This document shows, one piece after another, positions 26,573 to 34,966 of a stretch of DNA of 38,580 nt (within the stretch, counting starts at the first letter, position 1; every line of letters starts with the position of its first letter). Origin of the DNA: Candidatus Woesearchaeota archaeon (GTDB taxonomy: Archaea > Nanobdellota > Nanobdellia > Woesearchaeales > WJIZ01); the NCBI GenBank assembly GCA_018303125.1, contig JAGVYS010000002.1:70600-109179 (forward strand), written 5' to 3'. The notes beneath the pieces are model-generated. The model did not search any database. It had not been told where the DNA came from and worked only from the letters and a program-made list of their open reading frames with translations. The position numbers and the translations under genes are program-made.

Positions 26573-27270
26573 AACCTGCCCCGAAGCTTCAGAATGTATG
26601 GAATCATTCTCAGCTCTCTTTTAAAGGAAAATGTGCTTTTTTCCCCACTTTTCCATTCAACAGGAAACTCAACAATCTTATAATGAAGCTTCTGTGCTCT
26701 TATCAGCAATTCTGCGTCCCAAAACCACCCTCTTGCCATGCTAGAGTCGTATCCCATTATATCAAGAATCCTTAACAATACATCTTTTCTGAATGCCTTG
26801 AAGCCGCATTGATGGTCCCTGACTCTTGAGGAAAATAATGTCCTTATAGATGCATTATAGGTTCTGCTATATGCCTTCCTTGCTATGCTTCTGTCTGGTT
26901 TTATGGACATGAATTTGCTGCCTATAGATATATCTGCGCCGTCTTGTATGTTCCTGAACAATCTTGGGAGGTGCTTAAGGCTTGTGGAAAGGTCTACGTC
27001 GCAGAATGCAACTATGCCAAATTTTGCATCCCTGAATGTTTTTGCCAGATTTTCTCTCCTAGACGGACCATTGCTAAACCTTTTATACCTTATATGCGGC
27101 AATTTTGCCAATGCTGATGCTATTGCGCCGCTATTATCTGTAGAAGAATCATCAACAAGCACAAGCTCAAATCTCTGTGTTGTTTTTTTCAGTTCGACAT
27201 ACAACAACATTGTATTCTTGTGAAGTATTGCCTCCTCATTATAGAATGGGAGGAAAAAAGATACGTCCAT
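26569..27270 (-). CDS. Short GT2 glycosyltransferase (dolichyl-phosphate sugar synthase-like)
   Basis: A GT2 domain of 233 residues with no membrane segment: VSFFLPFYNEEAI, LVLVDDSSTDNSGA, FCDVDLSTSLKHLPRLF and DHQCGFKAFRKDV. The CDVDLS site stands where the DxD-like motif of DPM1/DPG-type enzymes is found. It begins 7 nt after the stop of the large GT-C gene and is coupled to the next GT-C gene. The expected product is a polyprenyl-phosphate hexose. Confidence 0.82.
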   Translation of the reverse strand: MDVSFFLPFYNEEAILHKNTMLLYVELKKTTQRFELVLVDDSSTDNSGAIASALAKLPHIRYKRFSNGPSRRENLAKTFRDAKFGIVAFCDVDLSTSLKHLPRLFRNIQDGADISIGSKFMSIKPDRSIARKAYSRTYNASIRTLFSSRVRDHQCGFKAFRKDVLLRILDIMGYDSSMARGWFWDAELLIRAQKLHYKIVEFPVEWKSGEKSTFSFKRELRMIPYILKLRGRL

Positions 27271-27277
27271 TTTCCAC

Positions 27278-29110
27278 CTATTGTACCTTTAAGGCTATAA
27301 GCGTCTTTCCCTGATAGAGTACTCCAAAAAACCCTGAATTAAGCATTTCCTGAAGCCTTTGGTTTGTCAGATTTGCTCCGTGCCTTGCTACTGCCCTTTG
27401 GTCTACAATAACAACAGGATAATCGTTGGAGGCAAGCCACCTCTGCATAGACTCTGGCGATTGGTTTATGGCTGTTTCCCTGAATTCCTTCTCTCCAGGG
27501 CACCATGGGCAGGTGAACATGTCAAAGCCAAGCACATAATTGTTGTCTGCAAAGGTAAAGACATGTGTATTCTGTGGCAGGCTTGCCGTTACTTGGGCAT
27601 ATTCTGCCACTTCATCAAAAGAGTTCCAGCCGAGCCCAGGTGGCCAAGTGCTCGTATTCAGCGTGAATTTCTGCTGGGTTGATGTAAAAATAGTCCCAAC
27701 AATAACAACTCCTATGATAAGGAACTTGTATTTTGCAAAAAGCCTGTAAAGGAATACTGTACCTAATGCAGCCATTATTGAGCCGAACAACGCAAAAAGC
27801 ATCCAGAACCTGAATGAGAAAAAGCCAAATGGAAGGTTAAAGGTAAGGCTATTTAAGCCAAGGAAAGTAAGTAACGCCCATAACAAGGCAGTGAATTTCC
27901 ATGACTCCTTCCTGAAATCCCTTATTGCTATAAATGTTGCCGCAACCCCCACCACTATTAGTATTGATATGACTATGCCTATGCCTATCGGGTTGGTGAA
28001 AAGCCCTTGAGGCTGGGCATAAACTATATCATTAAAGGTATATGCCCTTGTTGCACTCCCGCTACCTGGAGGGAATATAGTCTTGGCCATAGAATAAAGC
28101 TTGGCAAAGATGTTTGAGCCTGATGATGCGACATCTGCTATTTTCTCTGGTGCTCCGCTTGGAAATATGTCTTTATACCTTGTAGCCCACCAAATCATTG
28201 CTAACAAATATCCTGAGATTATTGCAGTTGCGGATTCCCACTTAATCCTTTTTTCAGCTATGCACTTTATGATAAAATAGACAAAGTAGAGTACGAGGAA
28301 CTTAAGTGGCTTTGTTGGCTGCACAAACCATGTGCTGCATACCATTATAGCAGTAGGTATAATCCATCTTCTGTCTTTGCTTATCATCTCCAACCCGTAA
28401 AGTGAGACTATGAAAAGCGCCATGACAAGTGTCTGTGCCCATATAAAATGACTAAGGTATGCAGGGAATGAAAATAGGAAAAATGAAGAGAGCAATGCTA
28501 TTTCCTTGCTTGACGTGAATTGGTGGACGAAGAAATAGAAGAATATGATGCTTAGCGCTATTATTAGGTTATTGAAGAACTTAAGTGTCCATTGGAGAGA
28601 TGGAGAAGTTTGGTGGAGTATGCCGAACAATACATCGTATGCCGGTGGATAAGGGTCTATATACTGTGCAGGAGTTGGACCTTTAATTGATTTCTCTGTT
28701 GCAACTAGCTTTATTCCAGTGGCATGATTCCATGGGTCATCATCCTCAAGCCAGGGATAGCTGAATGCGCCCTTGTTAAACAAGAGCAATAGGATAATAG
28801 CAAGAACTATTGCAGAGATGGCAAATAGGTCTGATTTCTTTATGCTTATTTTAGGTATTGTAAACTTGCTTCTGTTCTTTATTAGATAGTAAGCTGGCCC
28901 TGCCAATGATAATATAAGAAATATCCACCATTCCAAAGGGATTCCTATAATGCTTAAAAGCGTGGTCAAGAATGATAAAACGCCCAAACCTATGGCAACA
29001 CGCATAACTGTCCTTTCAATAAAACTCTCCTTATAGCCAAAAAACATTGTGGCCGAGAAGCCCAATCCGTAGGTGTATACGAAGAACAACAATATCGTTA
29101 TAATGCTCAT
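27278..29110 (-). CDS. Large GT-C-like membrane protein
   Basis: A 610-residue polytopic protein with an external acidic loop (YPWLEDDDPWNHATGIKL) near residue 125 and a second loop around SGAPEKIADVASSG. An external C-terminal part from about residue 490 contains FTCPWCPGEKEF. The DDDPWNHA motif in the first large loop recalls GT-C catalytic loops, but the WWDYG signature of the STT3/AglB oligosaccharyltransferase is absent. I regard it as a GT-C transferase of unknown substrate. It heads the four-gene unit and shares a palindromic TATA box with the divergent GT2 gene at 29162. Confidence 0.68.
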   Translation of the reverse strand: MSIITILLFFVYTYGLGFSATMFFGYKESFIERTVMRVAIGLGVLSFLTTLLSIIGIPLEWWIFLILSLAGPAYYLIKNRSKFTIPKISIKKSDLFAISAIVLAIILLLLFNKGAFSYPWLEDDDPWNHATGIKLVATEKSIKGPTPAQYIDPYPPAYDVLFGILHQTSPSLQWTLKFFNNLIIALSIIFFYFFVHQFTSSKEIALLSSFFLFSFPAYLSHFIWAQTLVMALFIVSLYGLEMISKDRRWIIPTAIMVCSTWFVQPTKPLKFLVLYFVYFIIKCIAEKRIKWESATAIISGYLLAMIWWATRYKDIFPSGAPEKIADVASSGSNIFAKLYSMAKTIFPPGSGSATRAYTFNDIVYAQPQGLFTNPIGIGIVISILIVVGVAATFIAIRDFRKESWKFTALLWALLTFLGLNSLTFNLPFGFFSFRFWMLFALFGSIMAALGTVFLYRLFAKYKFLIIGVVIVGTIFTSTQQKFTLNTSTWPPGLGWNSFDEVAEYAQVTASLPQNTHVFTFADNNYVLGFDMFTCPWCPGEKEFRETAINQSPESMQRWLASNDYPVVIVDQRAVARHGANLTNQRLQEMLNSGFFGVLYQGKTLIALKVQ

Positions 29111-29132
29111 TCTATCTGAACAATTAGAAATT

Positions 29133-29142
29133 TATTTAAATA
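29133..29142. promoter_or_regulatory. Palindromic TATA box between divergent glycosyltransferase genes
   Basis: TATTTAAATA is identical on both strands. It ends 22 nt from the start of the minus gene (29110) and 19 nt before the start of the plus gene (29162), with no other A/T block in the 51 nt gap. It therefore looks like one core promoter element for both directions. Confidence 0.55.
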
Positions 29143-29161
29143 GTTTACCGATAGTAGGGGC

Positions 29162-30049
29162 ATGAACGTATTAGTTACCATCCCGGCTTACAATGAAGAG
29201 AAATCGATAGGGAAGGTTATTTCTGATATAAAGCACGAACTCTCAAAGACAAAGCACACGTACAGGATAATGGTAATTGATGACGGTTCAAGTGATGAAA
29301 CTGAAAAAGTTGCTGTAGAGAATGGTGCTCTTGTATTCTACCATCAAGGCAATTTCGGCTTGGCAGAAACATTCAAGACAGAGATGAAAAAAGCAATTAT
29401 GCTCAAGCCGGATGTGATAGTCCATACTGATGCTGACGGCCAATATCTTGCTTCTGAGATACCGAAGATACTAAGGCCGATTGAAGAAAAGAAGGCAGAC
29501 TTAGTTATCGGTTCAAGATTTAGGGGTAAGATAGAACACATGTCCTTCGTAAAGAGAATTGGAAACAAGGCCTTCTCAAAAGTCATTTCAGGCATAACAG
29601 GCTTGAGGATAAGCGATGCACAGTCAGGTTTCAGGGCTTTTACTCCTGAGGTTGCAAAGTTAAACATAACCTCAAACTATACTTACACGCAGGAGCAGAT
29701 AATAAGATGCTCAATAGAAAAGCTCAGGGTATGTGAAGTGCCAATAACTTTTGTAAGAAGAAAAAATGGAAAGAGCAAGCTTATGAAAAACCCTTTTGAG
29801 TTCGCTGCAAAGGCATGGATAAATCTACTTAGGATTTACAGGGACTATAAGCCACTGAAGTTCTTCGGGATTGTAGGGGGTCTCTTTTTCATGATGGGGT
29901 TCCTTATAGGATTATACTTTATCTTCCTGCACTTTACAACAGGGATAGTTGGCCACATAGGGCTCATTTTCCTCATGCTCCTACTTTTGACAATGGGGGT
30001 ACAGATTGCTCTTTTTGGCTTCCTCGCAGATATGTTGAAGAAGAGATAA
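29162..30049 (+). CDS. GT2 glycosyltransferase with C-terminal membrane pair
   Basis: The GT2 motifs are NVLVTIPAYNEEKSIG, MVIDDGSSDETEK, HTDADGQYLASEIP and IGSRFRGK; SDAQSGFRAFTPEV follows. Two hydrophobic segments near residues 240-290 anchor it. This is the AglJ/DPM-like layout: transfer of a sugar to dolichyl phosphate at the inner face. It stands alone on the plus strand, convergent with a GT-C gene 39 nt away, and is driven by the shared TATA box. The HTDADGQY motif resembles haloarchaeal AglJ, but specificity is not provable here. Confidence 0.84.
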   Translation: MNVLVTIPAYNEEKSIGKVISDIKHELSKTKHTYRIMVIDDGSSDETEKVAVENGALVFYHQGNFGLAETFKTEMKKAIMLKPDVIVHTDADGQYLASEIPKILRPIEEKKADLVIGSRFRGKIEHMSFVKRIGNKAFSKVISGITGLRISDAQSGFRAFTPEVAKLNITSNYTYTQEQIIRCSIEKLRVCEVPITFVRRKNGKSKLMKNPFEFAAKAWINLLRIYRDYKPLKFFGIVGGLFFMMGFLIGLYFIFLHFTTGIVGHIGLIFLMLLLLTMGVQIALFGFLADMLKKR

Positions 30050-30088
30050 TGCCAGACTTTAGACAAATTAATTTTATATGTAAAGGTT

Positions 30089-31723
30089 CTACTTTTTGTA
30101 GTAGATTTTCAGCCTGTCTCCTTTATAGCTGTTTAATCGCACATGGGCATAACCATTTTCAATAAGCTTATTTTCTTCCTCATTATTTGATGCACAAATT
30201 ATTTTTGTTTCTTTATAGATGAATTCATCCATGCTTATGTAATCAGTGGGTATCCCATACTTCTGTAATAGCTCTCTTGAGTTAGATATTAGGTATTTGC
30301 TATCGGTCACGAATAACCAATGGTATTCTATATAGGGATTATAAATGAAATTACAATTTGTTGGCTCATCTTTGAAGTTGTTCAGGTAAAAAGAGACAGC
30401 GGCTGCTTCTCCTGGAATGAGCAAGTTAAACAAAATTGATGCTGTTGGAATTAAAACAATGAAGACAAGAGCGATAGCCGAAATGTAGGGATGCCAATTT
30501 GCTCTGATTTTTCTGAAGAGGAATAGTAAGGCAGGCACTGCAGGCACTGCGAGGAATGGCACGAAGTAGAGGTAATCCTGTGAATAAAGATGGTTCTTTG
30601 AGATAAAGTAAAAAATAATAAACAAATTAAAGATGCAAAGTAAAATAATTTTTTTCCAGTTTTGTATTTTTATTTTGCTTATCAGTAAAACAAGGCCAAG
30701 AAGGCCAAGAAGTATATGGAAACCGTTCGTAGCAAAGGTTGCAGACAGCATTTGTATTATATTGTTGTTATAGAAATTTGAAAAATTTAGATTTAGCAGG
30801 AAAGTCATGATAAAGTATTGCTTAATTCCTTGAAAACCATTTTGCCGAAAAAAGAGCAGAATAAAAATCATTATTGGGGATAACACGCCCAATAAGAAAT
30901 AGCTTTTTCTCTTTAGATTATAGAGGATTTTATAATCAGAAAGAAAAATTACAAGGGCGATAGCCGTTATGTACAGTACTGCCTTCTGGAGAAAAAGAAA
31001 GCTTATGCCCATCAAAAAGCCTAAAAGAAAATATTTTGGCTTTTCAGAAAGAAGGTAGTATAATGTGATTATCATTAAAAGAGCAGAAAAGATATCGGCC
31101 CTAATCTCATAGGATATTAATACGTGCCTAAATGATAAAAATAGTATAACAAGCAGGAAGGGCGAACTTTTCTTGATATAGAGCACTTTTCCTATTTTGA
31201 AGAGAAAAAAACATGTTGTGACCAATATTGCAAAAGAAAGCAAATATAGGGCATATATGGCAGTAAAACCGTTCAGAATAAGAAACAATGGTGCAATAAG
31301 ATACCAATAAAGAGGATTATGAGTCTCAAAAAAGTCTATGTAAGGTACCTTACCTTGCGAGACAAGAAAAGCTGCTCTTGCGTGCTGGGCGTCATCTACG
31401 TAAATAGGCACGGAAAATTTGAGTATAATGTTTAAAGCGAGGAAAAATAGGATGGTTAGTTTATATATTTTAATTTCATGTTCCAGGAAAAAAGTCTTGA
31501 TAGTTTCGAAGAAGACAAAGAATAGTTCGATGCAGATTAGGAAAAGCACAACTGCGACATTTATCGCCAAGCTGCTAAACATTCCGCTAAAAAAAGATGG
31601 ATTAGCCAATATCTTCAAGGCCAGTGTTTTGAGCAAATCCGGGAAAGCCATTATTAGCGTGATAAAAGCTATGTAAAAAGCATATCTTGCTATTTTAAGT
31701 ATTTTCATGAGATTGGCTTTCAT
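30089..31723 (-). CDS. GT-C membrane glycosyltransferase (GT39-like)
   Basis: A polytopic protein of 544 residues. The catalytic-loop candidate is PIYVDDAQHARAAFLVSQG, followed by PYIDFFETHNPLYWYL, a combination often seen in uncharacterised GT39-type proteins. An external C-terminal part begins near residue 440. The composition is very rich in Lys, Phe and Ile. It lies 14 nt after a small membrane protein gene, and the two look like an operon. Confidence 0.75.
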   Translation of the reverse strand: MKANLMKILKIARYAFYIAFITLIMAFPDLLKTLALKILANPSFFSGMFSSLAINVAVVLFLICIELFFVFFETIKTFFLEHEIKIYKLTILFFLALNIILKFSVPIYVDDAQHARAAFLVSQGKVPYIDFFETHNPLYWYLIAPLFLILNGFTAIYALYLLSFAILVTTCFFLFKIGKVLYIKKSSPFLLVILFLSFRHVLISYEIRADIFSALLMIITLYYLLSEKPKYFLLGFLMGISFLFLQKAVLYITAIALVIFLSDYKILYNLKRKSYFLLGVLSPIMIFILLFFRQNGFQGIKQYFIMTFLLNLNFSNFYNNNIIQMLSATFATNGFHILLGLLGLVLLISKIKIQNWKKIILLCIFNLFIIFYFISKNHLYSQDYLYFVPFLAVPAVPALLFLFRKIRANWHPYISAIALVFIVLIPTASILFNLLIPGEAAAVSFYLNNFKDEPTNCNFIYNPYIEYHWLFVTDSKYLISNSRELLQKYGIPTDYISMDEFIYKETKIICASNNEEENKLIENGYAHVRLNSYKGDRLKIYYKK

Positions 31724-31737
31724 TTGAAAGATAGCTA

Positions 31738-32025
31738 TTATTTTTTCCTTGCGGTTGTTTTATTGCCTAAGCTCTTCCCTAATACATCTGGAATTGCTCT
31801 TTTGGCCACTCCATCACTTTTTAGTTTGAAAAAATCATATGTTGCTGCAAAAGTGAATATAACCTGGAGCATTATGAATATTGCGTCCCTTATATGAAAA
31901 CTATATGCAGTCAAGCATGCACCACCTATAATAAAAAGGATATCCCTCGCTTTCCTTTCCTTAATTATTACTCCAACTGTTATAAGCAAAAGCCCTATTG
32001 CGCCTATAATCTTAAAAATGCCCAT
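31738..32025 (-). CDS. Small three-helix membrane protein of unknown function
   Basis: A protein of 95 residues with three hydrophobic segments and a basic tail (GNKTTARKK). The segment IIGGACLTAYSFHIRDAIFI loosely recalls small LAB_N or YgjV-type membrane modules, but I cannot place it. It is the first gene of a two-gene unit with the GT-C gene downstream. By position it may assist that enzyme, as GtrA-like proteins do. Confidence 0.6.
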   Translation of the reverse strand: MGIFKIIGAIGLLLITVGVIIKERKARDILFIIGGACLTAYSFHIRDAIFIMLQVIFTFAATYDFFKLKSDGVAKRAIPDVLGKSLGNKTTARKK

Positions 32026-32046
32026 GAGGAAGAATATCCTCTAATC

Positions 32047-32054
32047 CTTATAAG
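32047..32054 (-). promoter_or_regulatory. TATA-like box for the small membrane protein gene
   Basis: CTTATAAG is centred about 25 nt before the ATG at 32025. A separate A/T block (TTAAATATTA, 32080-32089) precedes the divergent gene at 32109. Confidence 0.4.
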
Positions 32055-32108
32055 TTTAGCGAAATTTTTTTAAAAAGAATTAAATATTAATGTCAGAGTA
32101 ATAATTTG

Positions 32109-32600
32109 ATGAGAGGTAAGGGCGCTATAAATCTATCAATACTCCTTATTCTTGCGATTTTCAGCCTTCTCTTTCTCTCTGATACGCTTCCCCGAACAGG
32201 GAAGGCAAGAGAATTTCCGACAGGCATACAAAATGGCGGCTCAATAAAAGTGCACGTATTTGATTCCGATTCGAAAAAACCCATTAGGAACGCTGAGGTT
32301 GCCTTATATGATGATAGCCTCACTGAGATTGAAGCAGGAAAAACCACTAGAAAGGGACTTATGATTTTCAACAATGCACCTATAGAGTTTAATGAAGATA
32401 TAATGGCACTGTATAAAGAGGATGGAAAAAGTATCCCGGAAATAAACAAACTTGACAGTAGAATTTACTATATTGACATTGCTGCCCCTGGATATGGGGC
32501 GCACGTCACATCTGTAGATTTTGCTGAGGGAATTGACTCAATCATAAATGTTTACCTTTTTAGGGATTCTATTGGTTTAGGTATTACAGCCCAACTTTGA
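32109..32600 (+). CDS. Membrane-anchored beta-sandwich protein, C-terminus altered by an insertion sequence
   Basis: The N-terminus is a signal-anchor (INLSILLILAIFSLLFL). The external part begins with SIKVHVFDSDSKKPIRNAEV, a carboxypeptidase-regulatory or Cna-B-like fold often found on cell surfaces. The last three codons (Ala, Gln, Leu) and the TGA stop lie in the left inverted repeat of the insertion sequence at 32590. Joining the sequence left of the element to that right of it gives Val-Lys-Lys-Lys-Ile and a TAA, so only a handful of residues were replaced. The protein is probably still intact in fold. ATG 32109 is preferred over the adjoining TTG 32106. Confidence 0.65.
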   Translation: MRGKGAINLSILLILAIFSLLFLSDTLPRTGKAREFPTGIQNGGSIKVHVFDSDSKKPIRNAEVALYDDSLTEIEAGKTTRKGLMIFNNAPIEFNEDIMALYKEDGKSIPEINKLDSRIYYIDIAAPGYGAHVTSVDFAEGIDSIINVYLFRDSIGLGITAQL

Positions 32601-32603
32601 CAG
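32590..32603 (+). repeat. Left terminal inverted repeat of the IS1634-like element
   Basis: CCCAACTTTGACAG matches the right end in inverse orientation at 13 of 14 positions. It contains the stop codon now used by the interrupted upstream gene. Confidence 0.72.
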
Positions 32604-32638
32604 ATAAATAGAATAAGTCCGTAGGTGCGTTTGAATTT

Positions 32639-34066
32639 ATGACAAAACAAAGACAACTACGGACAAGAATCATAGAACCGAACCAGAATATATCTTTTCC
32701 GGTTGGGACTGCCAAGGCAGTCCAAAAATATAGCGAGAAGCTGGATTTTGAGGATATTTTCTCCAGGTTCAAGAAACGAGGCACAGGCATAAGCAAGCTC
32801 ATAGAAGCACTGCTTACCTATAAGCTGACCGAGAATCAAAGCATATCATGAGCAAGTGGCTGGATAAACCGGCCTGCTGTTCTTGAGCAGTTCTCATTAA
32901 ATTCTTTTGAGGAGCGTACCTTGTTTCGCGTGCTTGAGATTATTGGCGATAACTATGAGGAGATAATTCAACTCGTGCAAGACCAGCTCTTTTCCAAATA
33001 TGACTTCCCACATACAGATGTGAACCTGGACTGGACAAGCTTTGTGCTTTGGGGGAAGAAAGCTGAGCTTGGCGAGTATGGATACAGCCGTGGCCATCGG
33101 CCTGACAAGAAACAAATCACTGTTGGCATCTCCGAGATAAGCTCACCGGTGAAGATACCGATTGGCCTTACTATCCGTGTGGGAAACATCAATGACCAGA
33201 CTCATTTCAGGCAGACTTTCCTACAGGTCTGCGGGAGGCTAAGGGAAGGCTCACGGGTTGTCTTTGACAAGGGCGGCCAGAGTAAAGACAACCTTGATCT
33301 TGTGCTTGCGCACAAGATGAAGTATCTCTCAGCAAAAAAGCTCAATAAGAACGACGATGCACGTATCAGAAGGTATGTCAAATCTGCTGGCAAGCTGGTT
33401 GAGCCTGGCATCTATGGCGAGATTATCGAATACCCAAGCAGATACGATTATTTCTTCTTCTCCGAAAAACTCAAGCGGGACCAGATAGAGGCAAAGCTTC
33501 GCATGGCAGAGCGGAAGCTTGCTGAAGCACAAGAGATAGAGTCTGCATTAAGCCGTGGAAAGCCGTTACTGAAGCGATTCATGATAAACAATCCGCTGGT
33601 TGACATCAAGTACACCTTCCAGACAAAGCTCAGCAAACTTACTGAGAATCAAGCCAGAGAGCTGGTGCAGAGCGCTTCAATCAACGGGAGAGAGGGTTTT
33701 TTCTGCCTTGTTTCAAGCGAGAAATTGACACTTCAGGAAGCGCTCAAAATCTATCGCATGAAAGACTCAATCGAGAAAATCTTTCAATCGCTAAAGAACG
33801 ATATCGATATCAAGCCGCTCAGAGTATGGACGACAAAAAGCCTGTGCGGAGCAATTCTCATCGGCTTTCTGGCACAACTTATTATATCGCTGATGCGATA
33901 TGATTATGAAGAACTCAGCAATGTTGCGCCGAAATTCATCAAAATCAGCCTAGCCAATTTGACAGTTACGGTAGTTTATGAGAAAAACAGATGGAAACAC
34001 GAGATTTTCTCCAATTTTGACCCACTAAACACCCTGATTTTAACCAAGAAAGCAGTCGAAACATAA
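32639..34066 (+). pseudogene. IS1634-family transposase with one in-frame TGA
   Basis: The frame from ATG 32639 is broken only by TGA at 32849-32851 and then continues in the same frame to 34066. On either side the protein reads YKLTENQSIS and ASGWINRPAVLEQF; homologues I recall have Arg between them, so CGA to TGA is the simplest change. DDE-type features follow: NLDWTSFVLWGKKAELGEYG with the first Asp, RVVFDKGGQS with the second, and YRMKDSIEKIFQSLK with the Glu helix. TGA is an ordinary stop elsewhere in the window. The 381-codon part after the stop holds the whole catalytic core, though an internal start there is speculative. Confidence 0.8.
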
Positions 34067-34077
34067 GAAATCAGGCA

Positions 34078-34126
34078 AACTGTCAAACTATATTTTCCAT
34101 CAAAATAATTGAAGAACTGTCAAACT
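34078..34126 (+). repeat. Two direct 12-bp repeats at the right end of the IS
   Basis: AACTGTCAAACT occurs at 34078-34089 and again at 34115-34126, 37 bp apart; the second copy belongs to the terminal inverted repeat. Two sites at one end might be paired transposase-binding sites. Confidence 0.6.
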
Positions 34127-34130
34127 TGGG
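34117..34130 (-). repeat. Right terminal inverted repeat of the IS1634-like element
   Basis: CTGTCAAACTTGGG is the inverse of the left end with one mismatch. The next 18 bases, joined to the sequence before the element, complete the tail of the upstream gene. The remaining bases to 34199 show nothing further. Confidence 0.72.
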
Positions 34131-34199
34131 TTAAAAAGAAAATTTAATTTATGCATCCATTTATCATTGATATTATGTCGAAGCAGTTGTTTTCAGAAA

Positions 34200-34958
34200 T
34201 TATTGCTTGCTATTCACAAATGGCGTGCCTTCAGAATATTGATAGGAGATAACGACTGCCAGCCTAAGCGGATACATTATAGCATAAGCAAAAAACAGGA
34301 TATGCATCATGTCTAATATGGCGAATATAAATACTAAATGGGAAATCTTGAAAAGGTTGAAGAAAAAAGTTGGCTTTTCCCTCTCCTTTTCAAAAAAACG
34401 CATCATGATTGTTAATGCTTTGCCGACTTTATACCCTTTCTCAAATTTTTTACCGTGCTTTAAAACAAAAGAGCTATGCAATGCATATCTGCTGTCCCTT
34501 ACAACCCTATAAAGCGGTATGCATGCAACTGTCATGAGGCCACATATTATCGTAAGCAAGCTTGGAAAATCCTTGTAAACGCCTATTGAAATAAAGAGGA
34601 ACAATGTCGCTTCAGTGATATACCCGCTCATATAATCCAGAAAATACCCCTTATATGAGGTGACCTTTCTAAATCTCGCTACTTGGCCGTCCACATGGTC
34701 AAGCAATATCCAAATGTAAAGGAGCAAAGCGCCTGCTATACTCAATGCTTGAGAACTGAAGGCAAATAGCACAGAGGCAAAAATGCCGAGGAATATCATA
34801 AATGTCGTTACTTGGTTTGCAGTTGCGGGAGTATAGAGCAGAATCCTTGTTATGCATGTGCTGATATACCTTATCACCTTTTTCTGAGCTGATTTTTTCT
34901 TCTCAGATGGCTTTGCTGTCATGGCATGCAATTCCTTCACTGATGGTATTTTCATCAT
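34200..34958 (-). CDS. CDP-alcohol phosphatidyltransferase family protein lacking the fourth motif Asp
   Basis: A membrane protein of 252 residues with a basic cytoplasmic N-terminus. The family signature D-x2-D-G-x2-A-R-x8-G-x3-D-x3-D appears as Asp87, Asp90-Gly91, Ala94-Arg95, Gly104 and Asp108, but the final Asp position is Gly112 (FLDYMSGYI). In known members that Asp is the proposed base that activates the acceptor alcohol. Either the enzyme works differently or it has another role. The usual reaction joins a CDP-linked alcohol or lipid to an acceptor alcohol, for example inositol phosphate or glycerol phosphate. It is the last gene of a unit with a flippase-like protein and a CDP-sugar epimerase. 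The IS lies just beyond its 3' end. Confidence 0.82.
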   Translation of the reverse strand: MMKIPSVKELHAMTAKPSEKKKSAQKKVIRYISTCITRILLYTPATANQVTTFMIFLGIFASVLFAFSSQALSIAGALLLYIWILLDHVDGQVARFRKVTSYKGYFLDYMSGYITEATLFLFISIGVYKDFPSLLTIICGLMTVACIPLYRVVRDSRYALHSSFVLKHGKKFEKGYKVGKALTIMMRFFEKEREKPTFFFNLFKISHLVFIFAILDMMHILFFAYAIMYPLRLAVVISYQYSEGTPFVNSKQ

Positions 34959-34966
34959 TACCCCTC

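Larger units (their letters stand above)
32590..34130 (+). mobile_element. IS1634-like insertion sequence (IS4 superfamily)
   Basis: The element is bounded by 14-bp inverted repeats with one mismatch (CCCAACTTTGACAG at the left, CTGTCAAACTTGGG at the right) and carries one transposase gene. No clear target duplication is visible; the flanks TTACAG and TTAAAA agree in four of six bases. The coding part looks richer in G+C than the surroundings and uses CGN arginine codons, consistent with transfer from elsewhere. Confidence 0.75.

Noticed and set aside
27278-29110. AglB/STT3 oligosaccharyltransferase
   Set aside because: The WWDYG motif is absent and the acidic loop differs, so it was kept as a general GT-C-like protein.
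32849-32851. TGA read as selenocysteine or another amino acid in the first transposase
   Set aside because: TGA ends several other genes in the window (for example at 14248-14250), the expected residue is Arg, and no SECIS-like structure was noticed.
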